A DNA stretch of 64,000 bases from Liquorilactobacillus aquaticus DSM 21051 (lineage in GTDB: Bacteria > Bacillota > Bacilli > Lactobacillales > Lactobacillaceae), in contig NZ_AYZD01000015.1 in assembly GCF_001436755.1 (NCBI RefSeq), positions 359,868 to 423,867 of the forward strand, in the 5' to 3' direction. The translations under genes were made by a program, and so were the position numbers. Positions 7,636 to 16,639 of this stretch are shown one piece after another (position 1 is the stretch's first letter; each line of letters opens with the position of its first letter). Below the pieces are notes generated by a model. That model saw nothing but the letters and a program-made list of their open reading frames with translations, made no database searches and was not told where the DNA came from.

Positions 7636-9018
7636 TTATTTCTTTTTACGAAAACGACTTAACTTTTCTTTGATTTTTTTCCGTTCCTCTTCACTTACAG
7701 TTGAAACCTGCTTAGGTTTGTACCCTTCTTGAGCCCAGTCAGGAAGTTCCTCTTTTTGAACGACATTAGTACGCCTGCTTTTCTTAGAGTAACCAGAAGA
7801 TGGATAGTTTTTTTGCCTTTTTTTCGAATTAAATGTTCGTACCTGTTTCATTGCTTCTTTTGGATCCTTGATTTTCTTTTGTGCCCAATCCGCCACAACT
7901 GCTTCAAAAAAAGCACGGTTCAAAACAGACATGCCACGATCAACTATCATGTAGTGAATTAAAATATTGATAACTGCATTATTAAATAACCTTTTCGCTG
8001 ATACCCATTCAAGCGTATTTCTCTCCGCTGTCGTAACAAAAGTTCCCTTCTCTGACTTTAAAACTCGCAAAAATTCTGCTGGAGCATATGCTTTACATGC
8101 ATTCAATAGTGCCTGATCAGCTTTATTCAGACCACTATTTTCACTGGCGGCTGTCTTCGACGCTACAATATCTGTTTTATCTTTAGGTATAATTGACCGC
8201 AGATGCTCTCGATCACTATATTTTTGATGTAGCAGAGACATAAAAACCTGAAAGTCAACTTTATTTGTCTGTACATTAGCGGCTTCTTCCAAAAGCTGCG
8301 TTACTTCAAGCTCATCAAGGCCGTAAACTTCATGAGCTACTAGAACTTTTTCTTTTCGTTCCATAACTTGTTTGACATCGATAAATGATTTGGCTAGCAT
8401 TTGCTGCAAAAATCTCATATCAAACCCACTTTTGTCCTCATCTAAAATTATACCTTTGGGAATTTCTTCAGTTTGGCCTTGTTCAGCGTTCGCAGCATTG
8501 TACAAAGCTTGTGTCTGTAACGAAAAAACATCTAAAAAATGTTTTGTTGTTTCAGTTCCCTTGAAATTTGTTAATCTATTTGGAAGATAAGTTGACTGCA
8601 GCTCATTAAAATACTCTTCACCGACCGTCTCTAAAAGTAAGGCTCGCAATAAATCATCTTTAAAAAAAGCCAGTGGTTTCTGGGGCGGTTGAACAATGTA
8701 AAGATCTAATTTTCCCAACTCATCTTTTTTTTCAAAAGTTCGCAGTAATCCCAATGCTTCAAGCTTACAGCGTGCTTCAAAAAAAGGCTGTAATCCTATT
8801 CCTAACAGATCAAACAGCCTTGTGTGCATTTTACGAACAGAGATTTGCGGTTTCATCTCAATCTGCGTCCTAAGTAAGGAATACAATCCAAATGCAGTTA
8901 CCCCCATTAATGGCTGGTAAAGACGCAGTATAACATCCATATCACTATCAAATATTACTTCGTTTGAGACAACCACGTAACCATCTCTAGGAGACATCTC
9001 CTGCCAGCCTCCGTTCAT
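7636..9018 (-). CDS. dnaB: Replication initiation and membrane attachment protein DnaB
   Basis: Firmicute-specific helicase co-loader (not E. coli DnaB helicase), 460 residues. It begins MNGGWQEMSPRDGYVV, matching the family N-terminus, and carries two DnaB/DnaD-type domains, the second around residues 300-400 (YMIVDRGMSVLNRAFFE, then FEAVVADWAQKKI). A basic, low-complexity tail (KKSRRTN to SRFRKKK) ends the protein. AAAGGA lies 10 nt upstream of ATG 9018; an in-frame GTG nine bases earlier is too close to that site. Located between nrdR and dnaI as in B. subtilis. Confidence 0.94.
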   Translation of the reverse strand: MNGGWQEMSPRDGYVVVSNEVIFDSDMDVILRLYQPLMGVTAFGLYSLLRTQIEMKPQISVRKMHTRLFDLLGIGLQPFFEARCKLEALGLLRTFEKKDELGKLDLYIVQPPQKPLAFFKDDLLRALLLETVGEEYFNELQSTYLPNRLTNFKGTETTKHFLDVFSLQTQALYNAANAEQGQTEEIPKGIILDEDKSGFDMRFLQQMLAKSFIDVKQVMERKEKVLVAHEVYGLDELEVTQLLEEAANVQTNKVDFQVFMSLLHQKYSDREHLRSIIPKDKTDIVASKTAASENSGLNKADQALLNACKAYAPAEFLRVLKSEKGTFVTTAERNTLEWVSAKRLFNNAVINILIHYMIVDRGMSVLNRAFFEAVVADWAQKKIKDPKEAMKQVRTFNSKKRQKNYPSSGYSKKSRRTNVVQKEELPDWAQEGYKPKQVSTVSEEERKKIKEKLSRFRKKK

Positions 9019-9032
9019 GACAAACACATCCT

Positions 9033-9542
9033 TTACTTCTTGTCATCTGGTGTCTGTTCCTTATTGTCACCGTTATTCTTATTTTTCCTATCACGAGCCA
9101 TCATTTCCTGCAATTCCTTTAGGAAAACACTCATATCCTTAAATTGGCGGTAAACACTCGCAAAACGAATATAAGATATTTCGTCAACATCTGCCAGTAA
9201 ACCCATTACATATTCACCGACTAATTGACTGGAAACTTCATTTTCTCCAAGAGAACGCACTTTGTTTTCAACTTCATCAACAATTCGTGTGATTTCATCC
9301 ATTCCAACTGGCCTTTTTTCGGCTGATCGAATCACCCCACGAAGTATTTTTTCGCGATTAAACTCTTCACGCGTGCCATTTTTCTTGATTACCAACAGCG
9401 GTGTGGCTTCCACTCTCTCGAAAGTCGTAAACCTAAAACCACAAGCCTCACACTCCCGACGACGCCTAATTACATGACCATCGTCAGCAGGCCTACTGTC
9501 GACAACGCGTGAACCATTATGATGGCAATGGGGACATCTCAT
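9033..9542 (-). CDS. nrdR: Ribonucleotide reductase transcriptional repressor NrdR
   Basis: Zinc-finger/ATP-cone repressor of ribonucleotide reductase genes. The protein starts [17 protein letters not shown], with zinc ligands CPHC and CEACG, the [18 protein letters not shown] segment, and an ATP-cone from about residue 48 to 140. At 169 residues it is about 15 longer than usual because of a charged C-terminal tail. ATG 9542 has GAGG 8 nt upstream; the GTG at 9551 is less likely. Lies between coaE and dnaB, as in many lactobacilli. Confidence 0.96.
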   Translation of the reverse strand: MRCPHCHHNGSRVVDSRPADDGHVIRRRRECEACGFRFTTFERVEATPLLVIKKNGTREEFNREKILRGVIRSAEKRPVGMDEITRIVDEVENKVRSLGENEVSSQLVGEYVMGLLADVDEISYIRFASVYRQFKDMSVFLKELQEMMARDRKNKNNGDNKEQTPDDKK

Positions 9543-9580
9543 ATCCTTCACCTCATTAAAAGAATTATTTCTTTCTTGTG

Positions 9581-10180
9581 CTATGCAAACTTATTCATTA
9601 TAAGCCATTCTATCACTTGCATTAAGGTTTCTTCAACTTGTTTAGAATTGTCAATGACAACATCTGCACGTTTGTTACGTTCAGCCTGACTCATTTGCGA
9701 TTTAATTCTCTTCTCGGCTTCATCAATGTTTAAACCGTTTCGTTTCATCAAGCGTTTTAATTGAACACTATATGGAACACAAACTGTCATAACACTGTCA
9801 CAGTATTTTTCATAATGTCCTTCAAAAAGAAGGGGGATTTCTAAAACAAGCAATTTGACTTTCATTTTTCTTGATTGATCAATCAATTCTTCAACTTTTT
9901 GTCTGATAAGCGGCCCAGTTATTGCATTTAATTGTTTTAAATGTTTTTTGTTAGCAAAAACATTTTTTCCTAACCGTCCTCTGTCCAACTTTCCATTAGT
10001 TTTAACGATTTCATTTCCAAAAGTCTGCTTTATTTTTTCCAAACCAACCGTTCCAGGTTCAACAATTTGTCGAGCAATACGATCACCATCAATCACCGTT
10101 GCACCTTTTTTTTTCAAGAACTCGCTGACAGTTGATTTCCCGCTTGCAATTCCACCAGTTAAGCCCAAAATATATGTCAT
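9581..10180 (-). CDS. coaE: Dephospho-CoA kinase
   Basis: Final enzyme of CoA synthesis: phosphorylates dephospho-CoA at the 3' hydroxyl of ribose. The 199-residue protein has the P-loop [12 protein letters not shown] at 6-17, the conserved [13 protein letters not shown] segment near 31, and the [11 protein letters not shown] lid region near 110. Length is standard. The ATG directly follows the mutM stop (TAA immediately before ATG), so translation is coupled. Part of the polA-mutM-coaE-nrdR-dnaB-dnaI block. Confidence 0.97.
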   Translation of the reverse strand: MTYILGLTGGIASGKSTVSEFLKKKGATVIDGDRIARQIVEPGTVGLEKIKQTFGNEIVKTNGKLDRGRLGKNVFANKKHLKQLNAITGPLIRQKVEELIDQSRKMKVKLLVLEIPLLFEGHYEKYCDSVMTVCVPYSVQLKRLMKRNGLNIDEAEKRIKSQMSQAERNKRADVVIDNSKQVEETLMQVIEWLIMNKFA

Positions 10181-11008
10181 TTACTTAACCTTCTGACAAA
10201 CTGGACAAAAGTGAGTTCCACGCTGCCCTACAACGATTTTTTCAATAGAAGCGCCACAACGTTCACAGGGCATGCCTTTTTTCCCGTATACATGCAATTC
10301 AAATTGAAACGATCCAAGATGCTGAAAAGCATCCGTATATGTTCTAATAGTAGTTCCACCGGCTCTGATTGCTTTTGCAAGTTCTATAATAATATTATCG
10401 TGTAGTAGTTTGACCTCTTGTTCATTTAACCGGTATGACGGTGTTTCTGGATGAATACGGCTTAACCATAAGACCTCATCTGCGTAGATGTTACCCAATC
10501 CAGCTACAAGTGTTTGATCAAGAAGCGCTGTTTTAACAACCTTTTTCTTTTGATTCAGCTTGTGATAAAAAACACTTGTGTCAAAAGCGGCCTTGGTTGG
10601 TTCTGGTCCCAATTTTTTTATTCCTGAAACTTCGAACTTTTGGGATGTTGGTACCAATTCCATTCGTCCGAATTTTCGCACATCATTATAACGCAACTGT
10701 TTTCCACCATGTAGCGAAAAAACAACATGAGTATGTTTTTCTAATGGATCGCTGCTTGATTTCACAAAATACTTTCCCTCCATTCTAAGGTGTGAAATCA
10801 ACGAGAGCTCGCCACTAAGATTGAAAATCAAATACTTTCCTCGGCGATCAATGGATAGTATCTTGCGCTCTTTAAGGAGCTGGCAAAAATTTTTTGGATC
10901 ACCTTGGATTATCTTAGGATACAAGGCACTAACCTGTTCAATTGTATCCCCCAAAACCATTTTCTCTAGTCCCCGGCGAACTGTTTCAACTTCTGGTAAT
11001 TCTGGCAT
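10181..11008 (-). CDS. mutM: Formamidopyrimidine-DNA glycosylase (Fpg/MutM)
   Basis: Bifunctional glycosylase/AP lyase that removes 8-oxoguanine and formamidopyrimidines. N-terminal MPELPEVE supplies the catalytic Pro1 and Glu2. The H2TH region includes ALLDQTLVAGLGNIYADEVL near residue 160. The C-terminal zinc finger has ligands CERC and CPVC. Length 275 is typical. Immediately upstream of coaE with no gap and 14 nt after polA, so all three are likely transcribed together. Confidence 0.98.
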   Translation of the reverse strand: MPELPEVETVRRGLEKMVLGDTIEQVSALYPKIIQGDPKNFCQLLKERKILSIDRRGKYLIFNLSGELSLISHLRMEGKYFVKSSSDPLEKHTHVVFSLHGGKQLRYNDVRKFGRMELVPTSQKFEVSGIKKLGPEPTKAAFDTSVFYHKLNQKKKVVKTALLDQTLVAGLGNIYADEVLWLSRIHPETPSYRLNEQEVKLLHDNIIIELAKAIRAGGTTIRTYTDAFQHLGSFQFELHVYGKKGMPCERCGASIEKIVVGQRGTHFCPVCQKVK

Positions 11009-11022
11009 TTGTTACACTTCCC

Positions 11023-13698
11023 TTATTTTGCATCGAACCATGTTATTCCATGTGAACTCTCAACTTTGAGTGGTATATCAAGCGATACTGCCGCATCCAT
11101 CACACTTGGGACAACTTTTTCCAAGATAGGAATTTCTGCATTTGGAGATTCAAAAATGAGTTCATCATGAACTTGCAACAACATCCTAGTTTTAAGTCCC
11201 TTTTCTTTGAGCATTTTCTGCATATTAATCATTGCAACCTTTATAATATCGGCTGCACTTCCTTGAATAGGGGTATTCATCGCCGTTCTTTCCGCAAAAG
11301 AACGGACATTATAATTACTGCTGTGAATATCTGGCAAGTAGCGGCGACGTTTGAACAAAGTTTCAACGTATCCCTTCTCACGTGCACTCTCAACAATACG
11401 CTCCATATATTCCTTGACTCCTGGGAATACTTGAAAATATTTTTCAATGAATTCTTTAGCTTGCTTTCTTGAAATACCAATATTCTGCGCTAATCCGTAA
11501 TCACTGATTCCATAGACAATTCCAAAGTTTACCGCCTTAGCTTGACGACGCATATTACTCGTTACATCCGTTGGTGAATCAAGATCAAAAATATTCATAG
11601 CCGTATTCGCATGAATGTCTTGTCCTTCTGAAAAGGCAGTTTGCATGTTAGCATCATGTGAGATGTGGGCCAGTACGCGTAATTCGATTTGTGAATAATC
11701 AGAAGAAAAAATTTGCCATCCCTTCTTCTGCGGTATGAAAGCCTGTCGGATCTTCTTTCCTTCTGGTAAACGAATCGGGATATTTTGCAGATTAGGATCT
11801 ACTGAAGAAAGACGTCCAGTCGATGTTAGGGTTTGCGTGTAGCGCGTATGGACTTTACTATCTTTTTTAAAAGTTACTTTCAGCAAACCTTCAATATATG
11901 TCGATTGTATTTTTGCAATTTGGCGATATTTCAAAATATTGTCAATGATCGGTGCCATCCCACGCAGTTTTTCTAGAACACTGACTGCAGTCGAATAGCC
12001 TGTTTTTGTTTTCTTTATTACGGGCAGCTTCATTTTTTCAAATAAAATGACGCCTAGTTGCTTAGGTGAATTAAGATTGAATTTCTCTCCAGCTTCCTGG
12101 TAAATCGTTTCTTTGATTTCACTGATTCTTTCTTTGAACTCGCTCCCCATTTCTTCCAATCTATTGGTATCAACCGTTATCCCATCTATTTCCATTTCAG
12201 CTAGGACAATTGACAAGGGACGTTCAATATTGTAATAAAGTTCTTCTTGGTGGTTACTGGCCAACTTTTGCATCATTGACTTTCTTAATTCTTTAATTGT
12301 TCGAACTTTATTGCACAAATGTCCGAAATATTCTGCATCTTTTTCTGGAATTTTAAGCTTGGCTCCTTTTCCATAGATCTCTTCATCTTCAAGTACCTGC
12401 GTATAGTTATGCATTTGAGCCAGTTTTCCCAAATCATTGCTATTATCACTTGTATCAAGCAGGTATGAGACCAATAACAAATCAAATCTTACTGCCGTCA
12501 GATGAATTCCGAGGCGATTAAGGCCCACAAAAGTTCTTTTTCCATCAAACACATCAACGGAACAGTTTTCATTCTCTAAAAATTTGCGCAGTTTTGAATT
12601 TTTTAAAAGTTTTGTATCTCTAGCAACATAATATTTAGTTCCAATATTCAAAGCAAAACCGACTAGAGGTGCATTATGATAATTTTCACCAAGTATTTCT
12701 AGGTAAAAAGAAATTTCTTCATCCTCATTAAGATCAATTTGATCCAACTTTTTTTGTGATAAAGCAATGAAATCAACATTTTCGATGACTTTGCGTGAAG
12801 TATCATTTTGACTGTCTGTTTTCATTTTTTCCAAGAAGCGTTTAAAATCCATTTCTTGGAAAAACTCCACAAGCTCCTTCTCATCTATTCCTGTCCATGC
12901 AATATCATCAAGGCCCACTTCAAGTGGTATATCACACCTGATACGAGCAAGATCTTTACACATAAAGGCCTTCTCTTTGTCTTCGATCAAGTGCTCCTTC
13001 ATTTTAGATTTTTTTATATCGTCAATATTTGCATAAATACCCTCAATTGATTCAAATTGTTTTAACAGTTTAACCGCTGTTTTTTCCCCAATCTTAGCAA
13101 CCCCTGGATAGTTATCTGAATTATCCCCAACTAATCCTTTCATGTCTACAATTTGACTAGGTGTCAAACCATATTTTTCTTCAACATGATCCGGTGTATA
13201 ATTTTCAACTTCCGTTACACCTTTTTGTGTTACTGCAACAGTTGTTTGACTAGTCGCTAACTGTGTCAAATCACGGTCTCCTGTGACTATTGTTGTCTCA
13301 AATCCCTTTTTTTCACCTTGTTGTGCAAGCGTTCCAATAATATCATCTGCTTCATAATTTTGGAGTTCGTAATGTTTCATGCCATAAGCATCCAACATTT
13401 TTTTTACATAAGGAAATTGCTCAGAGAGCTCTGTTGGAGTTTTTGAACGTCCACCTTTATAATCAGAATACTTACCATTGCGAAATGTTTTCTTGCCCGC
13501 ATCAAAAGCAACCAAAACATGCGTTGGATTAACGTTTTCAATGATGTTATCTAACATGGTTTTGAAACCATAAATTGCATTTGTATGCAGTCCATTATGA
13601 TTAACAAAACGCTCCAACGATTGATGTAAAGCAAAGAAAGCCCTAAATGCTACACTATTTCCATCAATTAACAATAATTTTTTTTTATCTTCCACCAC
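11023..13698 (-). CDS. polA: DNA polymerase I (5' nuclease and polymerase; degenerate proofreading domain)
   Basis: Family A polymerase for Okazaki fragment maturation and repair, 891 residues. Residues 1-290 are the 5'-3' exonuclease (LLLIDGNSVAFRAF, EADDIIGTLA, TGDRDLTQL, GDNSDNYPGV). The middle domain is folded like a 3'-5' exonuclease but lacks catalytic acids: the Exo I DxE site reads FYLE and no Exo II NxxxD is evident. The polymerase part has DYSQIELRVLAHIS (motif A), RRQAKAVNFGIVYGIS (motif B) and LQVHDELIFE (motif C). GTG start at 13698 has AAGGAG 6 nt upstream. Such loss of proofreading is normal for Bacillus-type Pol I. Confidence 0.97.
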   Translation of the reverse strand: MVEDKKKLLLIDGNSVAFRAFFALHQSLERFVNHNGLHTNAIYGFKTMLDNIIENVNPTHVLVAFDAGKKTFRNGKYSDYKGGRSKTPTELSEQFPYVKKMLDAYGMKHYELQNYEADDIIGTLAQQGEKKGFETTIVTGDRDLTQLATSQTTVAVTQKGVTEVENYTPDHVEEKYGLTPSQIVDMKGLVGDNSDNYPGVAKIGEKTAVKLLKQFESIEGIYANIDDIKKSKMKEHLIEDKEKAFMCKDLARIRCDIPLEVGLDDIAWTGIDEKELVEFFQEMDFKRFLEKMKTDSQNDTSRKVIENVDFIALSQKKLDQIDLNEDEEISFYLEILGENYHNAPLVGFALNIGTKYYVARDTKLLKNSKLRKFLENENCSVDVFDGKRTFVGLNRLGIHLTAVRFDLLLVSYLLDTSDNSNDLGKLAQMHNYTQVLEDEEIYGKGAKLKIPEKDAEYFGHLCNKVRTIKELRKSMMQKLASNHQEELYYNIERPLSIVLAEMEIDGITVDTNRLEEMGSEFKERISEIKETIYQEAGEKFNLNSPKQLGVILFEKMKLPVIKKTKTGYSTAVSVLEKLRGMAPIIDNILKYRQIAKIQSTYIEGLLKVTFKKDSKVHTRYTQTLTSTGRLSSVDPNLQNIPIRLPEGKKIRQAFIPQKKGWQIFSSDYSQIELRVLAHISHDANMQTAFSEGQDIHANTAMNIFDLDSPTDVTSNMRRQAKAVNFGIVYGISDYGLAQNIGISRKQAKEFIEKYFQVFPGVKEYMERIVESAREKGYVETLFKRRRYLPDIHSSNYNVRSFAERTAMNTPIQGSAADIIKVAMINMQKMLKEKGLKTRMLLQVHDELIFESPNAEIPILEKVVPSVMDAAVSLDIPLKVESSHGITWFDAK

Positions 13699-13776
13699 TT
13701 AAAACTCCTTTAAATAGACTATCTTCATTACCTGCAAATTATCGTCACAATCGTAAATCCTTACTGTTTTCTTTTT

Positions 13777-13819
13777 CAAATAAATAAGGCTAGGGCAAAA
13801 TACTAACACGCCCTAGCCT
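13777..13819 (-). terminator. Terminator after the BI-1 family gene
   Basis: Perfect 10-bp stem AGGCTAGGGC/GCCCTAGCCT (13787-13819), followed on the minus strand by TTATTTATTT. It separates the BI-1/MaoC unit from polA. Confidence 0.75.
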
Positions 13820-13836
13820 CCTTAGCTTTTTTAAAT

Positions 13837-14541
13837 CTAATTTTTACCATTAAAACCTGTGAAAATATTCAGCAAACTGATAAACAAATTGACAAAATCA
13901 AGATAGAGCTGCAGAGCTCCCATCAGAGCCAAACTGTTAGTGTTGACTTGCCCAGCGGTCTGATGATAAAGAAGTTTAAACTTTTGTGCATCCCAAGCGA
14001 TTAAAGCAGTAAAGATAATCACTCCTACGAAGGAAAATACAAAAGCAATCATAGAGCTTTGGAGAAAAATATTAATAACTGAAACAACAATCAATCCGAT
14101 CAATGCTGCCAAAGCCTGAGTTCCAATACGTGACAAATCACGTTTTGTAATCGTTCCGATAATGGCTAGGACGACAAAAACAGCTGCGGCAGAAACAAAG
14201 GCCATTGTTACATCTTGATAAGCATAAGCCGTTAGGATTATCCCAAAAAACAAGCCTTCAATTACGGAAAACAATACCAACCCCGCTCCAGAAGCAAGCG
14301 GCGAACGATCAGCCTTAAATGACATTCCGATTGCAATACCAAATTGAGCTGCAATCAAGAGCCACATCATGTAACGATTTTGAGCCATAAAACTCATTGT
14401 TTGCTGATAATAAACGTTCGAAACAAGATACGCCACTACCGCAGATATACCAACAGCGCCAGCCATAAAACTATACATTTTTGTTAAAAAACTGTTTAAT
14501 CCTTCACGACTTGAATTTACTATTTGTTGTTCATTGTTCAT
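13837..14541 (-). CDS. Bax inhibitor-1/YccA family membrane protein
   Basis: Integral membrane protein of the BI-1 family, 234 residues with about seven predicted transmembrane helices and a short polar N-terminus. Close family features include the helix-turn around FSVIEGLFFGIILTAY near 90-105 and the C-terminal ALMGALQLYLDFVNLFISLL, with the acidic residues thought to gate calcium leak in YetJ. Role in lactobacilli is not established; a pH-sensitive Ca2+ leak channel is the family precedent. It starts on the last base of the upstream MaoC-like gene's stop (TAATG), so the two are coupled. Confidence 0.85.
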   Translation of the reverse strand: MNNEQQIVNSSREGLNSFLTKMYSFMAGAVGISAVVAYLVSNVYYQQTMSFMAQNRYMMWLLIAAQFGIAIGMSFKADRSPLASGAGLVLFSVIEGLFFGIILTAYAYQDVTMAFVSAAAVFVVLAIIGTITKRDLSRIGTQALAALIGLIVVSVINIFLQSSMIAFVFSFVGVIIFTALIAWDAQKFKLLYHQTAGQVNTNSLALMGALQLYLDFVNLFISLLNIFTGFNGKN

Positions 14542-15023
14542 TAAGCATTCACCTCTTCAATATTTATACCATTGAGCGAAACTGACCTTTTTTTCGGAGG
14601 TTTTACCATCACTATGGCATCCACAATACGCTCATCTTCGTTTTTAGTCCCAGTAATGGAAAGCGTAACTACTTCCTTCATCATATCGACCTTAATAACC
14701 TCAAAATTTAGTGTTACATTTTCATCATGGTAAACAGGTAGCATAAAGTTGACAGATAAATTGACAACTTCACTCCCAGGGCCTGGCAAAAGTTTGGAAA
14801 TAGAACTAGTAATGATACCGGTTAATAATACAGGAGGTACAACCGGCCCTTTGTAACCGATCTCTTTTGCGTACTCATGTTGAATATACAAAGGATTATT
14901 ATCATTCGTCATTCCCAAATAAAGTAATATGTCTCGATCTGAAAGGCTCTCATTGACTGTAAGAGAATCCCCCTCCACTATTTCATCAATCGTTTTACCC
15001 TTTCTATGCGAATCTTCTGACAT
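14541..15023 (-). CDS. MaoC-like hotdog-fold dehydratase/acyl-binding domain protein
   Basis: A 160-residue single-domain protein of the MaoC/R-specific enoyl hydratase type: GDSLTVNESLSDRDILLYL, then DNNPLYIQHEYAKEIGYKGPVVPPVL, in which the D-N-P-x-H pattern corresponds to the family's catalytic Asp/His region. Such stand-alone genes in LAB are usually annotated as enoyl-CoA hydratase-like of unknown substrate. I start at 15023, where GGAGGTG lies 9 nt upstream; an upstream start at 15065 has no such site. Its translational coupling to a BI-1 membrane protein is notable but gives no function. Confidence 0.75.
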   Translation of the reverse strand: MSEDSHRKGKTIDEIVEGDSLTVNESLSDRDILLYLGMTNDNNPLYIQHEYAKEIGYKGPVVPPVLLTGIITSSISKLLPGPGSEVVNLSVNFMLPVYHDENVTLNFEVIKVDMMKEVVTLSITGTKNEDERIVDAIVMVKPPKKRSVSLNGINIEEVNA

Positions 15024-15100
15024 AGATTGCGCCACCTCCATATAGTCTTGTCTATATATTAGCATATCATTTTCACGTGCTCAATGTATATGTGCCAAAT

Positions 15101-15225
15101 AAAAAACGAGCAGAGTGAAAAACTAAATCGAAGTACTGTTCAGGCAAAGTCCCATCTTTAAATTTGATGTTAAAAATACCTACACACCATCGCTTATATT
15201 AGCATTATCGCTGCTCGTTTGATTA
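15101..15225 (-). ncRNA. Candidate structured RNA below murC, or a long composite terminator
   Basis: Immediately after the murC stop the minus strand has AAACGAGCAG (15211-15220) that can pair perfectly with CTGCTCGTTT (15104-15113), closing a loop of about 97 nt, with a T-rich tail following. Inside are smaller stems (for example CATC-loop-GATG). A simple terminator would not need so large a loop, so an independent small RNA or processed 3' UTR is possible. No known family was recognised and no clear promoter is visible. Confidence 0.4.
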
Positions 15226-15226
15226 T

Positions 15227-16552
15227 TTAATTGTTTTTATAGCTTAAGTTGCTCAACAATTTCTCATATGCATACTCATACTTCTGAATATCACCCGCGC
15301 CCATAAAGATAACAACTGCATCATGAAAATCCAGCAAGGGCGACATATTGTCCAACTTCAGAACTGAACCACCCTTAGTAATTTTATTTCCTAAATCGGC
15401 ACTAGACACATTTCCACCATGTTCACGAATCGAACTGAATATATCTGTCAAGAAGACTTGGTCAGCCATATTCAAACTAGCTGCAAAATCATCCATCAAG
15501 GCAATTGTTCGACTGAATGTATGTGGTTGGAAAACCGCAATAATCTTCTTTTTCGGGTATTTTTGGCGTGCGGCATCAAGGGTTGCTTTAATTTCCGAAG
15601 GATGATGCGCATAGTCATCAATAATAGTTACGTCTGCGACATACTTTTCTGTGAAGCGACGTTTTACACCTTTAAAACTCAACAACTCATGCTTTATTTC
15701 CTCTTGATCAACTTTTTCAAAGTACGAAACAGCTATCACCGCTAAACTATTCAAGACATTGTGCTCACCGAACAATGGGATTTGATAATTTCCTAAGAAC
15801 ACATCATGTCGATATACATCGAAGGAAGATCCCTTCGTCGTACGTTTGATATTAGTAGCTCTAAACTCATCATTTTCCTCAGTTCCATAGTAATGAATTG
15901 GAACTTCTGATTTTAGTTTACGAAGATTCTTGTCTTCTCCCCAGGCAAAAATTCCTTTTTTGGTTTGTGAGGCAAGCGTTGAAAATGCTGCGCAAACATC
16001 CTCAATCCCAGTAAAGTAATCAGGATGATCAAAATCAATATTTGTCATAATTACATAGTCCGGGTGGTACGCCACAAAATGTCGCCGATACTCATCAGCT
16101 TCAAAAACAAAGAAACGTGCGTTAGGTACCCCTTTGCCTGAACCATCGCCCACAAGATAACTTGTTGGAGATACACCACCTAAAACATGCGCCAAAAGTC
16201 CAGTGGTACTTGTCTTACCGTGAGCACCCGCCACTCCAATACTTGTCGTCTTCTGTATCAATTTTTCTAAAAAATCTGGGTAACGAATTACCTCTAATCC
16301 CATTTTACGGGCTTTTTTTATTTCTTTTTGATTGTCATCAAAGGCATTTCCTGCCACAATCGTCAAACCTTCATGAATATTATTTTCATCAAAAGGTAAT
16401 ATTTTTATTCCAGCTAACTCTAATCCGCGTTGTGTAAAAGTGTATTTCTCTATGTCAGAACCAGTAACTTTCAGCCCTTGGTCATGCAGGAGCAACGCCA
16501 AAGAACTCATTCCTGTACCTTTGATCCCAACAAAATAGTAAGTGGTGTCCAT
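15227..16552 (-). CDS. murC: UDP-N-acetylmuramate-L-alanine ligase
   Basis: Cytoplasmic ATP-dependent ligase that adds L-Ala to UDP-MurNAc, the first peptide step of peptidoglycan synthesis. It begins [20 protein letters not shown], the MurC N-terminal Rossmann motif, followed by the ATP site [10 protein letters not shown] near residue 102 and the DYAHHPSEI motif near 330. 441 residues, standard length. ATG 16552 has AGAGGA 8 nt upstream; the longer frame to 16600 lacks one. It follows the FtsK-type gene as in the B. subtilis ytpS-murC order. Confidence 0.96.
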   Translation of the reverse strand: MDTTYYFVGIKGTGMSSLALLLHDQGLKVTGSDIEKYTFTQRGLELAGIKILPFDENNIHEGLTIVAGNAFDDNQKEIKKARKMGLEVIRYPDFLEKLIQKTTSIGVAGAHGKTSTTGLLAHVLGGVSPTSYLVGDGSGKGVPNARFFVFEADEYRRHFVAYHPDYVIMTNIDFDHPDYFTGIEDVCAAFSTLASQTKKGIFAWGEDKNLRKLKSEVPIHYYGTEENDEFRATNIKRTTKGSSFDVYRHDVFLGNYQIPLFGEHNVLNSLAVIAVSYFEKVDQEEIKHELLSFKGVKRRFTEKYVADVTIIDDYAHHPSEIKATLDAARQKYPKKKIIAVFQPHTFSRTIALMDDFAASLNMADQVFLTDIFSSIREHGGNVSSADLGNKITKGGSVLKLDNMSPLLDFHDAVVIFMGAGDIQKYEYAYEKLLSNLSYKNN

Positions 16553-16639
16553 TATAATTATCCTCTTTTCTATCATCGCAATCATTGCATATTTTACCAT
16601 AAATAGACAGCATTTGTTTTAAAACCTTGAACATCTTAT

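Noticed and set aside
16552..16600. Longer MurC start at 16600
   Set aside because: No ribosome site; family begins at [12 protein letters not shown].
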